Assembly: GCF_000213255.1 (NCBI RefSeq)
Contig: NC_015520.1
Coordinates: 3,071,973 to 3,135,972 of the forward strand
Source: Mahella australiensis 50-1 BON
GTDB lineage: Bacteria; Bacillota; Clostridia; Mahellales; Mahellaceae
Direction: 5' to 3'
Length of the DNA: 64,000 nt
The notes beneath the pieces are model-generated. The model did no database searches. It saw nothing but the letters and a program-made list of their open reading frames with translations, and was not told where the DNA came from. Every line of letters starts with the position of its first letter. Within the stretch, counting starts at the first letter, position 1. Position numbers and translations under genes: made by a program. Shown one piece after another: positions 40,208-48,836 of the stretch.

Positions 40208-40837
40208 ATGATGTTTAATAATAGAGAACAGGCTGGGCAGCTATTGGCCCAAGAACTATTGAGGTTATCTATTGAAAACCCTATAGTAATAGGTATACCC
40301 AGAGGAGGGGTTATCATAGCATATCAAATATCTTCGGCCTTGCATTGCCCGTTAGACATAATAGCCCCTCACAAGATTCCTTCTCCGATGGATCCGGAGA
40401 TAGCCATCGGATCTGTGGCCCCCGACGGTACGGTTTTTTATGATGAAACAGTAATACACATTATGCACGTTCACCCGGATTATCTGGACGCGGAAACTAG
40501 ACGCCAATTGGAAGAAAGCCAAAGGCGAATGCAGTTTTATCGCCGCAATCGTCCTTACCCTGATCTAAAAGATAAAACTGTTATATTAGCCGATGATGGT
40601 ATAGCAACCGGCATGACATTAAAAGCGGCACTCCACAGCATACAAAGCAAAGAACCTGCGGCTATAATAATAGCCGTACCGGTAGCCCCGCGCGAAACCC
40701 TAAAGGAACTAAGAAGGCGTTATAAAGTGATATGCCTTCATGAGCCCGATACCTTCTACGCCGTAGGGCAATTTTATAAAGATTTCGAACAGGTAACCGA
40801 TGATATGGTAATCAAATTATGCGATAAGATCAATTAA
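40208..40837 (+). CDS. phosphoribosyltransferase-family protein
   Basis: 209 residues. The PRPP-binding loop VILADDGIATGMTLKAALHS and the N-terminal PIVIGIPRGGVIIAYQIS are typical of type I phosphoribosyltransferases of the HGPRT-like general group. The central flap text (HKIPSPMDPEIAIGSVAPDG) matches a group often annotated only at family level. Substrate cannot be told. Not part of an obvious purine operon. Confidence 0.85.
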   Translation: MMFNNREQAGQLLAQELLRLSIENPIVIGIPRGGVIIAYQISSALHCPLDIIAPHKIPSPMDPEIAIGSVAPDGTVFYDETVIHIMHVHPDYLDAETRRQLEESQRRMQFYRRNRPYPDLKDKTVILADDGIATGMTLKAALHSIQSKEPAAIIIAVPVAPRETLKELRRRYKVICLHEPDTFYAVGQFYKDFEQVTDDMVIKLCDKIN

Positions 40838-40949
40838 TGCACACAAACAATGATGCCTATTTGCTGTTCGCTTCTTTTGCTAGGCTGAATTTTAGCTGGT
40901 TCGCGCTTTACACCTAAGTATAAACTTTGCCAAACCGCAGAGACTAAAT

Positions 40950-42113
40950 ATGCGTGTACTGCAAAGAAACCCAGGTTGGCAATACGAAAAGAAAGGAATA
41001 GCGCCTAAAGGCAGGGCCTTCTCGCGGCGTTTAGGTGATGGAATATTGGCTCCGGGAGAATTTTTATATAAGTCCCGCAAAATATATGATTTCATATTCA
41101 ACGTATTTCCTTTGGTTGATAAACAATTGGAAGTATATGCAGGCATAGCCCGGCATATACCTGATAAAATGTTATCCAAACAAGCCCTGGACAGCATAGC
41201 CACAAAAAAATTTCATTGTCAGGGCGGAAGTATTTATGCACTTTATCCACATACCGACGGGGATAAAATGATAAAATTTATAGTGGCTTATCAGACTATA
41301 AGCGATTATTTGGATAATCTATGCGACAGGAGTGGCATATTCGATGAAACAGCATTTAGAAATTTACATCTGGCAATGACCGATGCGCTTCTGCCCGACG
41401 AGCAATATAGCGACTATTACAGCTATTATCCGTACAGCCAAGATGGAGGTTATCTTAGATATCTTGTAAAGGAGTGCAAAAATGTTATAAATCTTATACC
41501 GGCATATGACGTAATTAAAGATAAGATATTGTATTTGGTTGGAATTTATTCCGATCTGCAGGTCTATAAACATCTGACACATGACATCAGGGAAGATAAA
41601 TTGATCAAGTGGTCAGCCGTGCATATCGACTCCAGCTATCCCAAGCTCAATTGGTGGGAATTCGCCGCAGCAAGTGGTTCAACTTTGGGCATATTCGTAC
41701 TGGTGGCATGCGCTTTTGATACAAACCTCCGTGCCGAAACCGTCCAAGGGATATACGATGCATATTTCCCATGGATATGCGGTTTACATATACTACTCGA
41801 TTATTATATTGACCTATACGACGATGCTGAAAACGGAGATCTCAATTTCGTCAGCTACTATAACGATAACCAGGATTGCGAAAAACACCTAAAACGTTTC
41901 TATACGGCATCGCTGAATGCTATCGCACGTCTAAATGAGGCATCATTCCATAGAATGGTGGTGGATGGCCTTCTGGCTATGTACCTTTCCGATCCCAAAG
42001 CCATGGCAAATGAGCACTTGAAATGTAGCAAAGAAATCATAAATACTTCTGAAAATTATGCACGGCTCTTATACCGCATATGCAAGCTGATAAGGCGCAG
42101 GGGCAGCCTCTGA
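40950..42113 (+). CDS. DUF2600 / YtpB-like large-terpene synthase
   Basis: 387 residues with the DUF2600 text VFPLVDKQLEVYAGIARHIP, QTISDYLDNLCDRSG (acidic D-x-x-D-type motif), LKHLTHDIREDKL-like helix, WWEFAAASGSTLGIFVLVA and LLDYYIDLYDDAENGDLNF (second acidic motif). B. subtilis YtpB makes tetraprenyl-beta-curcumene. ATG 40950 has no ribosome site; an in-frame TTG at 41046 follows AGGTG, so the mature start may be 32 codons later. A polyprenyl synthetase is 3 kb away. Confidence 0.88.
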   Translation: MRVLQRNPGWQYEKKGIAPKGRAFSRRLGDGILAPGEFLYKSRKIYDFIFNVFPLVDKQLEVYAGIARHIPDKMLSKQALDSIATKKFHCQGGSIYALYPHTDGDKMIKFIVAYQTISDYLDNLCDRSGIFDETAFRNLHLAMTDALLPDEQYSDYYSYYPYSQDGGYLRYLVKECKNVINLIPAYDVIKDKILYLVGIYSDLQVYKHLTHDIREDKLIKWSAVHIDSSYPKLNWWEFAAASGSTLGIFVLVACAFDTNLRAETVQGIYDAYFPWICGLHILLDYYIDLYDDAENGDLNFVSYYNDNQDCEKHLKRFYTASLNAIARLNEASFHRMVVDGLLAMYLSDPKAMANEHLKCSKEIINTSENYARLLYRICKLIRRRGSL

Positions 42114-42182
42114 GCACCGCCCGCTGCGATTCTTTTTCCGTTCGGTTGAGCTTTTTCCATCCACCGTAATAAAGCTGCGGTA

Positions 42183-43037
42183 TCAGCTCGGTTCTATATG
42201 AATAGTAACATCGGTGATACCGCTGTATTCCTCCCTTAGCTTGGCTTCTATGGCATCGGCCAGTTTATGAGCATCGTATATATGCATGTCTTTATCGACT
42301 AGTACGTGGAGATCCACGCTTATATCATCCTGTTTGCCCCTGGTCCTTATTTTATGGCATGATTTGATGCCTTCCTGCTGTTCCACCAAAGCGGCGATCT
42401 CATCGGCATCGATTACAGCAGTATCCAGAAGCACCTTGATCCCCGAGCACAGTATCTTGTATCCGGCCCGACCTATCATCAGACCGATAAACAAAGCTAC
42501 AATTATATCAGCCCATTGTATATCAAGGCGGGTGAAAACCAGACTCAATATTACCGACAATGATACATATATATCGCTGCTGGTGTGCATTGAATCTGAT
42601 ATGAGGAAATCGCTCCCCAATTCTTTACCTTTATGCCTTTCAAAGGCAGCTACAAACATATTGATGCTTATGGTTATTAGCATTACCAAAAAACCAAATA
42701 TGCTGGCCTCAACCGTCGTAGGACGGTTGAATCTTCCCATAACCGCGGAGAAGATTTCGTAGCATATGGCAAATAGCATAATAGCTATTACCAACGTTAC
42801 TAGGGTTTCTATCTTTCTATGGCCATATGGGTGTTCTTTATCCTGTGGCTTGTAAGAGAGATACACGCCTATCAAGCCTATTATGTTGGAAGATGCATCG
42901 GTCAGGGAATGAAAGCCATCGGCCTCCATGCTCATGGAATTTATCGCATAGCCCACTATTATCTTCCCAAAGGCCACCAAAAGATTGAGCACCAGCACTA
43001 TAACGTTGACCTTTTTTACCTCTTTATATACGCTCAT
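42183..43037 (-). CDS. cation diffusion facilitator transporter
   Basis: 284 residues, six membrane helices and a C-terminal cytoplasmic domain. Metal-site pairs: DGFHSLTDASSN in helix 2 and SMHTSSDIYVSL in helix 5 (HxxxD). CDF proteins export zinc, iron, manganese or cobalt; the DxxxD/HxxxD pattern does not settle which. Confidence 0.93.
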   Translation of the reverse strand: MSVYKEVKKVNVIVLVLNLLVAFGKIIVGYAINSMSMEADGFHSLTDASSNIIGLIGVYLSYKPQDKEHPYGHRKIETLVTLVIAIMLFAICYEIFSAVMGRFNRPTTVEASIFGFLVMLITISINMFVAAFERHKGKELGSDFLISDSMHTSSDIYVSLSVILSLVFTRLDIQWADIIVALFIGLMIGRAGYKILCSGIKVLLDTAVIDADEIAALVEQQEGIKSCHKIRTRGKQDDISVDLHVLVDKDMHIYDAHKLADAIEAKLREEYSGITDVTIHIEPS

Positions 43038-43339
43038 CCAATGCCCTCTTTATCAACTGAAATAAGTAACTCTTTCATTATATGCATCTTATCGGTAATG
43101 TGTAACATACATGTATGATTCGTTTTATCAATTGATAATAAATAACGATATCATTGGCTAATGAAACTCATTATAAATAAAAACAGAGATCATGCTTTAC
43201 GGTCAAAGATACAAAAATATCAACAGTAGTTTATAAACAAAGGAGTGCTTCACTAACAGCAGAATTGATCAACAAGGGGAAAAAAGAAATGCTAGACGAT
43301 GGCTCGTCAAGCCCAGCGTGAATAGTATCCCGATAGGCA
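43038..43339. other. 302-bp gap with no clear gene
   Basis: AT-rich. It holds small palindromes (ATACATGTAT, ATCAATTGAT). A tiny ATG frame at about 43290 is preceded by GGGG but codes for only ten residues. I see no RNA gene. Confidence 0.6.
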
Positions 43340-43369
43340 AAAAGGCTGTACCTGTCTGTACAGCCTTTT
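43340..43369 (-). terminator. terminator after the 476-residue lipoprotein gene
   Basis: AAAAGGCTGTAC, loop of six, perfect 12-bp complement, then TTTTTG on the minus strand. Confidence 0.88.
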
Positions 43370-43378
43370 GACATTGCA

Positions 43379-44809
43379 TTACTGAACAATATTTCGCAGT
43401 TGTTTTACGGCTTTATCGTCTTTTAATTCTATTATTAAACCTACTTTATCTCCCAATACTGATACTTTCTTAAGATTAGTATCGTCATAAAATACCAGGA
43501 TTTCATTTACGGGTATGGCCACATTATCGAATTTATCCCTTTCACTTTTTTGCAAGCCATATTTTTCATTTTCGCCTGCCTGTAAGCTAATTCTTTGCGG
43601 AGAGTTGTATATCAATTTTATAAAACGACTTTTGTTTTCGTCCTTCGTTACCTTATATCTTATGTTACTAACATCACCGTAACTGCTTATTCTGCCGTTG
43701 CCCTTTGTTAATATCGTTTCTATGGAATTCAATATATTGCCAGCCACCTCATTATCACTTATGATACTTTCTTGACCGTTAACCACATTTACTATCTGAT
43801 CCGGTTTTATAAAAGCAAACTCCTTATTATTGGTCGGCAATTCTTTCTCATGCTCTTGATTGCCGTCTACCACATATTCATCTGGAATGGCTCTTATTTG
43901 AACGGTAAAATGATCTTGAGAATCCACTTTATCCAGTGTTCCGCTTATTATATATACCGGTTGCAGCGTATCGTTAATAAAGGAAAAAGGACCGTTATCG
44001 AAATAAGTCAATCTAACCTCCTTAACGAATGCCTTATCGGCTTTGCTCTTATCCGAAGCTATAGCACCTTCGCCTTTCCGCATTTTTTCTATAGCTTCCT
44101 CTTTGCTTATTATCGGGTACACGCCGATTTCCTCTAACTCCTTTTGGTTAACGGATACGACATCAATATTTCCCTTACTTCCGACTTGAACCCTTATCCA
44201 TTCGACTTCAGTCCTAGGGTCAAAGTTACCGCTAGGTTTGCGAATAAAGTATATGTTTCTTTTCGTGATTTCCGCACTGCCCGAAGCATCTGTCAATGTT
44301 CTTTCCACCACGTTCGAAACTTGCAAACTGTCCTCATATATGCCCAATTTCTTCAGGTACTTTATAGCTATATCTTTTGCCTCATCTGCTGACGGTAGCT
44401 CTCCATCTTCATTTCGCTGTTTAGCGTAAAAGACATAACCGCCGCCTAAGGGCGAAACCATAACAGTGCCATTCTCACCCTGTGCGCTTAATACGTCATC
44501 TTTGTCTTTTTCGACAGTATAATTCCCTATGCTGAATTTATCGGATAAGTCTTTTAGTTTTTCTTCGGCATCTATATTTTTGATTTTATACACTTTTGCC
44601 TTATCTATATCGCTCTCTAAACTTGTAACTACTTCTAATTTACCAAACAAAACGGGTCCACTCGCCGAGTATAACAAGTTCAATTGAGCTATTTTGGGCA
44701 ATGACCTTACGTCTCCCTTTGGACTGATATTTGCTTCTTCATTAGTGCAAGCGGTAAATAACATGAGCAACAGTATACATATAAGTGAACAACTTATTAA
44801 TTTTTTCAT
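43379..44809 (-). CDS. lipoprotein of unknown function
   Basis: 476 residues. Signal peptide and lipobox LMLFTAC. The body has repeats of beta/alpha type text (PSADEAKDIAIKYLKKLGIY, ISKEEAIEKMRKGEGAIAS) that look like YycH/YycI or PepSY-like modules (lipoprotein 'propeptide' folds), but I cannot assign a family. Start 44809 is preferred over 44821, whose ribosome site is too close. Follows the small exported protein by 24 bases, and the two probably share a promoter. Confidence 0.75.
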   Translation of the reverse strand: MKKLISCSLICILLLMLFTACTNEEANISPKGDVRSLPKIAQLNLLYSASGPVLFGKLEVVTSLESDIDKAKVYKIKNIDAEEKLKDLSDKFSIGNYTVEKDKDDVLSAQGENGTVMVSPLGGGYVFYAKQRNEDGELPSADEAKDIAIKYLKKLGIYEDSLQVSNVVERTLTDASGSAEITKRNIYFIRKPSGNFDPRTEVEWIRVQVGSKGNIDVVSVNQKELEEIGVYPIISKEEAIEKMRKGEGAIASDKSKADKAFVKEVRLTYFDNGPFSFINDTLQPVYIISGTLDKVDSQDHFTVQIRAIPDEYVVDGNQEHEKELPTNNKEFAFIKPDQIVNVVNGQESIISDNEVAGNILNSIETILTKGNGRISSYGDVSNIRYKVTKDENKSRFIKLIYNSPQRISLQAGENEKYGLQKSERDKFDNVAIPVNEILVFYDDTNLKKVSVLGDKVGLIIELKDDKAVKQLRNIVQ

Positions 44810-44833
44810 TATAAACTTCATCCTTTCCTACTT

Positions 44834-45058
44834 TTAGTTATTCCGGATTAATATGTCCTTATGAGAACCATCACTGTAAGTATCCCAATCCCATTCAGAA
44901 TCATGAAAATTAACATAAGCTTCCACCCATTCATAAAATATTTCGTTATCACCATCTGTAGTATCTGCATCAGCAAATGCGAATTGTGGGCCAATTAATA
45001 TAAGTGATAATACAATACAAACAATTCCCAAAATTTTTCTATTAAGTTTCATTTTCAT
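44834..45058 (-). CDS. small secreted peptide, unknown
   Basis: 74 residues with a strong AGGAGG and a signal peptide (ILGIVCIVLSLILIGPQFAFA, cleavage after AFA). The mature part is about 45 residues and very acidic and aromatic (EIFYEWVEAYVNFHDSEWDW). Could be a signal or partner of the lipoprotein encoded next. Unknown family. Confidence 0.7.
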   Translation of the reverse strand: MKMKLNRKILGIVCIVLSLILIGPQFAFADADTTDGDNEIFYEWVEAYVNFHDSEWDWDTYSDGSHKDILIRNN

Positions 45059-45095
45059 AAAATACCTCCTGTTATTGAATAATTTTACTGTCTCA

Positions 45096-45139
45096 ATTGT
45101 ACATTAAATGTGTTACATTTCTGTTACATTTCTGTTATC
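45096..45139 (-). promoter_or_regulatory. promoter with OmpR/PhoP-type direct repeats
   Basis: On the plus strand TGTTACATTTC at 45111-45121 and 45122-45132, then TGTTATC at 45133: three half-sites at exact 11-bp steps. A -10 TACAAT (plus 45096-45101) follows on the minus strand; the -35 position falls in the repeats, has no consensus, and fits activation by a response regulator. Confidence 0.65.
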
Positions 45140-45270
45140 AAATATATTTTTAGCAAAAATGTGTGTTCCATCCACGGCTATATTATATAAAATATTTCAG
45201 TTACTTTTTTTATTCATTTGATTTTTGTTTTCAGCAATGTCAAAAATAGGACGAGGTACTTCACCGATTA

Positions 45271-46242
45271 TCAGCACTGCCTTCCGATGAGATTGAGCGT
45301 CAGCGCTATGAGGGCTTGCCTATAGATACTATACGGTATCTCATACAACAATTCAACTGCCTCGTCTACGTACTGTCGGGCCTTGCTTTGCGCCTTGTCA
45401 ACCGCACCCGAGCATATTGCTTCGTTTATTAAGATTTGTTTTAAATCTTCATTCAATGACTCTTTATTTAATTTATCCGCATACCTGTCACTGTTATCGC
45501 TTTCCGCCAATAGATAAATAAACGGTAAGCTTATATCGCCTTCGGTTATATCTTGGGCAACAGATTTACCGAGTGTCTTTTTATTCCCCGTGACATCGAG
45601 GATATCGTCCGTAATCTGAAATGCACGGCCTATCTTATATCCAAACGACCCCATCAGATTTATTTCATGACTGCCGGCTCCCGCGCTTTGGGCGCCAGCC
45701 ATACAACATGCGCATATTAAAGACGCCGTCTTTTTGTCTATGTAATCCATATAATCCTGTTCGGTCACGCGTATGTCGAACCTTCTGTAAGATTGCACTA
45801 TCTCTCCCGAGCACATATTTTGTATGGCATTTACGAAATAAAGCATGCTGTTTATAAGTTCGTGCTCTGACAGAATCTCAAATGCCTTAGCAAAAAGAAA
45901 ATCACCGGCCAATACGGCGACGTGATTGCCGGAAATACTGTTTATAGTCGGATTATTCCGTCTGTAATCCGACATATCGATGATATCATCGTGAACCAGC
46001 GACGCCGTATGAATAAGCTCAGCCGCAACCGCCGCATGTATCATTTTCTCATCCAATTCGCCGAAGCACATGCCCGATAGCAGGACCAGTCTGGGCCTTA
46101 TTCTCTTGCCGCCGTTAAAAAGGCCGCTGAGCATATTGCGAATCCTATAGTCGCTTTCCCCTATCGCATGCAGCAGTTCGTTTTCTACGCATACCAAACC
46201 CCGGCTTATCTGTGGTATATCATGCTCCTCAACCTGTATCAT
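45271..46242 (-). CDS. polyprenyl synthetase (heptaprenyl diphosphate synthase-like)
   Basis: 323 residues. Both aspartate-rich motifs are present: LVHDDIIDMSDYRR (first) and ITDDILDVTGNKKTLGKSVA (second). Text GNHVAVLAGDFLFAKAF is typical. It makes long-chain prenyl diphosphate, for quinones or the terpene synthase nearby. The chain length cannot be fixed by eye. Confidence 0.9.
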   Translation of the reverse strand: MIQVEEHDIPQISRGLVCVENELLHAIGESDYRIRNMLSGLFNGGKRIRPRLVLLSGMCFGELDEKMIHAAVAAELIHTASLVHDDIIDMSDYRRNNPTINSISGNHVAVLAGDFLFAKAFEILSEHELINSMLYFVNAIQNMCSGEIVQSYRRFDIRVTEQDYMDYIDKKTASLICACCMAGAQSAGAGSHEINLMGSFGYKIGRAFQITDDILDVTGNKKTLGKSVAQDITEGDISLPFIYLLAESDNSDRYADKLNKESLNEDLKQILINEAICSGAVDKAQSKARQYVDEAVELLYEIPYSIYRQALIALTLNLIGRQC

Positions 46243-46302
46243 AAAGAAACGTCTCCTTATATGCTATACCTATTGAGGTATTTTGCTCATCAATATATAA
46301 TT

Positions 46303-48063
46303 TTATTCCAAACCGGTTGTTTCACGTGAAACATCAAAGATTTTGCCGGCAGCAGTATCTATGAGCAGCCATACCGGCTTCGACAAAGGTTGAGCGGTAT
46401 AACCGGAAGAGATGATGATAGGTATATCGTATTCAAAACGCTCCACATATACATACTTTCTTATGAGCTTGGGATCGACATCTGCAAAATGCGGCATATA
46501 TTTCTCCACAATGCATTTATCATTAAGAATAGCTCTCTGCACAGCCTTTGCATGCTCATCGCGTGAAGGCATTGTCCACGTTGGATGCGACATGGCCGGA
46601 TGATTCAAGAGATAATCCAGACGAATCAGCTCACGTATGAGCTGAATAGGCTCATAGCCGGAGCAGCGGACAAAATCCGCCATTATGCCATACAACGCTT
46701 CATCCTTATGCCCGTGTCCGTAATAGCCTCTATCATGCCAATAACAGCCGAATAGGCAGTAAAAATCAAAAGCGCCATGATGAAAGTTTTTTATAATATA
46801 GTTTAGCGTATGTACCAGCCTACCGCTATTATAGTATTTATTCAACACGTCTTCTACCCAGTGCAGTTCGCAAAGCGCATCGAAGCTAATGCTGTCATTG
46901 AACAGCACCTCGTACGGTGGACGGTCATCATATGCATAGCCGAATTGTTCGGCCATATTGCGCAATTCGGAGCCTTTCAGCAATTTAAGGAATCCCAGTT
47001 GCAAGACATCGGGCCTTAAACCATATGCATAATCAAAAGAACGGCCGAACGATGAAAAATCTTCATTCGGAAGCCCGGCTATAAGATCCAAATGCAGGTG
47101 TATATTACCGCGACGCGCCAGTATAGCAACGACATGGGCCATGCGATGAAGATCGGTATGACGGCCTACGGTCTTAAGCGACGACTCGTTTACCGATTGT
47201 ATACCTATTTCAAACTGAAAAAGATCGTCGGGCACTGATAAAAGAAATTCCAGCATATCATCGTCTATTATATCGGCGCATATTTCAAAATGAAATCTCA
47301 TGCCTTCCGGCCTTTTATCATAATCCGTTATAAAGCGCCATATATCCATGGCGCGACGCCTATGAGCGTTAAAGGTGCGATCCAGAAATTTGACCTGTTT
47401 TGCGCCTGACCGCATTATATGCGCAAGATCATCTTTCACGCGACCCATAGGCACATATCTGATGCCATCTGTAGTAGAAGAAAGACAATACGAGCATCTA
47501 AATGGGCAACCCCTCGAGGTCTCATAGTACACTATCCTGTTTGAAGCGTCTACATGCTCCACAGCATAGGCCATAGTAGATATGTCGCTCATATCACTTA
47601 CTACAGCAAAACCACTGCCACAAATAATATCGCCGCTGCGATAATATACGCCTTCTATCCCACCGGCTGATCTCCTGCCATCCTTGAGCAGCGTCAGCAG
47701 CTTTGCAAAGGCCTCTTCACCTTCGCCGCACACTACATAATCGATGCATTCATGTTGCTTGAGCAACATGAATGCATCGTATGATACCTCCGGTCCACCC
47801 AGTATTATTGTAACATGCGGCAATACTTTTTTAAGCGCCGAGCACAGGCGCCATATCATATCTATGTTCCATATATAGCATGAAAATGCAACTGCATCCG
47901 GATTGCCAGAATATATTTCTCCCAGAATATAATCGATCTTATCGTTTATGGTAAATTCTTCTATTTTTATATCAGCTATATTTGAAGCAACCGCTTCTAG
48001 CTGGTATAGCGCCACCGCAGTATGGGTAAAGCTGGAATTAAGTGCTATTAATTTTATAAACAT
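46303..48063 (-). CDS. B12-binding radical SAM protein (DUF4080)
   Basis: 586 residues. An N-terminal cobalamin-binding domain (~1-140; FIKLIALNSSFTHTAVALYQ, VTIILGGPEVSYDAFMLLKQ). The radical SAM core has CPFRCSYCLSS (CxxxCxxC) and a TIM-barrel through HLHLDLIAGLPNEDFSSFGR. The C-terminal third is DUF4080. Start 48063 follows GGCGGAG; an in-frame start at 48108 overlaps rsmG and has no site. The 3' end holds a parS site. Substrate unknown. Confidence 0.9.
   Translation of the reverse strand: MFIKLIALNSSFTHTAVALYQLEAVASNIADIKIEEFTINDKIDYILGEIYSGNPDAVAFSCYIWNIDMIWRLCSALKKVLPHVTIILGGPEVSYDAFMLLKQHECIDYVVCGEGEEAFAKLLTLLKDGRRSAGGIEGVYYRSGDIICGSGFAVVSDMSDISTMAYAVEHVDASNRIVYYETSRGCPFRCSYCLSSTTDGIRYVPMGRVKDDLAHIMRSGAKQVKFLDRTFNAHRRRAMDIWRFITDYDKRPEGMRFHFEICADIIDDDMLEFLLSVPDDLFQFEIGIQSVNESSLKTVGRHTDLHRMAHVVAILARRGNIHLHLDLIAGLPNEDFSSFGRSFDYAYGLRPDVLQLGFLKLLKGSELRNMAEQFGYAYDDRPPYEVLFNDSISFDALCELHWVEDVLNKYYNSGRLVHTLNYIIKNFHHGAFDFYCLFGCYWHDRGYYGHGHKDEALYGIMADFVRCSGYEPIQLIRELIRLDYLLNHPAMSHPTWTMPSRDEHAKAVQRAILNDKCIVEKYMPHFADVDPKLIRKYVYVERFEYDIPIIISSGYTAQPLSKPVWLLIDTAAGKIFDVSRETTGLE
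46318..46333 (+). promoter_or_regulatory. parS site inside the radical SAM gene
   Basis: TGTTTCACGTGAAACA, perfect. Encodes part of the last codons (FDVSRETTG region) of the radical SAM protein. Confidence 0.95.
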
Positions 48064-48104
48064 TTTCTCCGCCTCACAAATGATATTTCCAAGGAAATCA
48101 CGGC

Positions 48105-48827
48105 TCATATTATCGGCTTCTTGGATGGTATGCCGGCACGGCGCGGATAGGCGGCGGGCGTACGGGTCACTTTATCGAGCACCACTATACGCCTGTCGCC
48201 GCCCGACATGGGCAACTCGGCACGCAACACATCGCCCAGCCTTCCGCCCATCAGCTTTATAGCCTTATCGGCTTTCACCAGCTCACCGTCTACATCCGGC
48301 CCTTTCATGCACAGCACATGCCCGCCTAATTTGGCAAATGGCAGGCAATATTCAGCCAGCACCAGTAGAGAGGCAACCGCCCTGGCCGTAACTACATCAA
48401 AAGCCTCTCTATAGCCTTTCTTGCATGCGTAGTCCTCGGCGCGCCCCCATATGAGTTCCACATCTTCAAGGGATAACGCCTTTATGACGTTATCCAGGAA
48501 ATTCAGTTTCTTTTGGACTGAATCCATAAGGCATACCTTAAGCGACGGAAAGGCTATCTTCAGAGCCAGACCGGGAAAGCCCGCCCCCGTACCTATATCT
48601 ATAATGCGGGCATCAGGTCGTATAACTCCGGTGCTGTAGCACAGCAGGCTGTCTATGAAATGTTTTATTACTATACCCATGTCATCGGTTATGGAAGTAA
48701 GGTTAATATGCTCATTCCACTCGATCAGCATATCCTTATATGCCATAAACCTATCTATGGCCTCATCATCCAGCGATATACCGCATTTTAAAGCCTCGTT
48801 ATTCAAAAAAGCCCTTACATTCTCCAT
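48105..48827 (-). CDS. rsmG: 16S rRNA (guanine-527-N7)-methyltransferase
   Basis: 240 residues. SAM-binding text RIIDIGTGAGFPGLALKIAF and NLTSITDDMGIVIKHFIDSL, with VTARAVASLLVLAEYCLPFA, identify RsmG (GidB). Follows mnmG by nine bases, the conserved order. Confidence 0.96.
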   Translation of the reverse strand: MENVRAFLNNEALKCGISLDDEAIDRFMAYKDMLIEWNEHINLTSITDDMGIVIKHFIDSLLCYSTGVIRPDARIIDIGTGAGFPGLALKIAFPSLKVCLMDSVQKKLNFLDNVIKALSLEDVELIWGRAEDYACKKGYREAFDVVTARAVASLLVLAEYCLPFAKLGGHVLCMKGPDVDGELVKADKAIKLMGGRLGDVLRAELPMSGGDRRIVVLDKVTRTPAAYPRRAGIPSKKPII

Positions 48828-48836
48828 GACATCCCC

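Noticed and set aside
42286..42762. Plus-strand frame of 158 codons
   Set aside because: Antisense of the CDF transporter; low-complexity Ser/Ile text.
43200..43330. Very small ORF or peptide gene in the gap after the CDF gene
   Set aside because: Only about ten codons and no conserved text.
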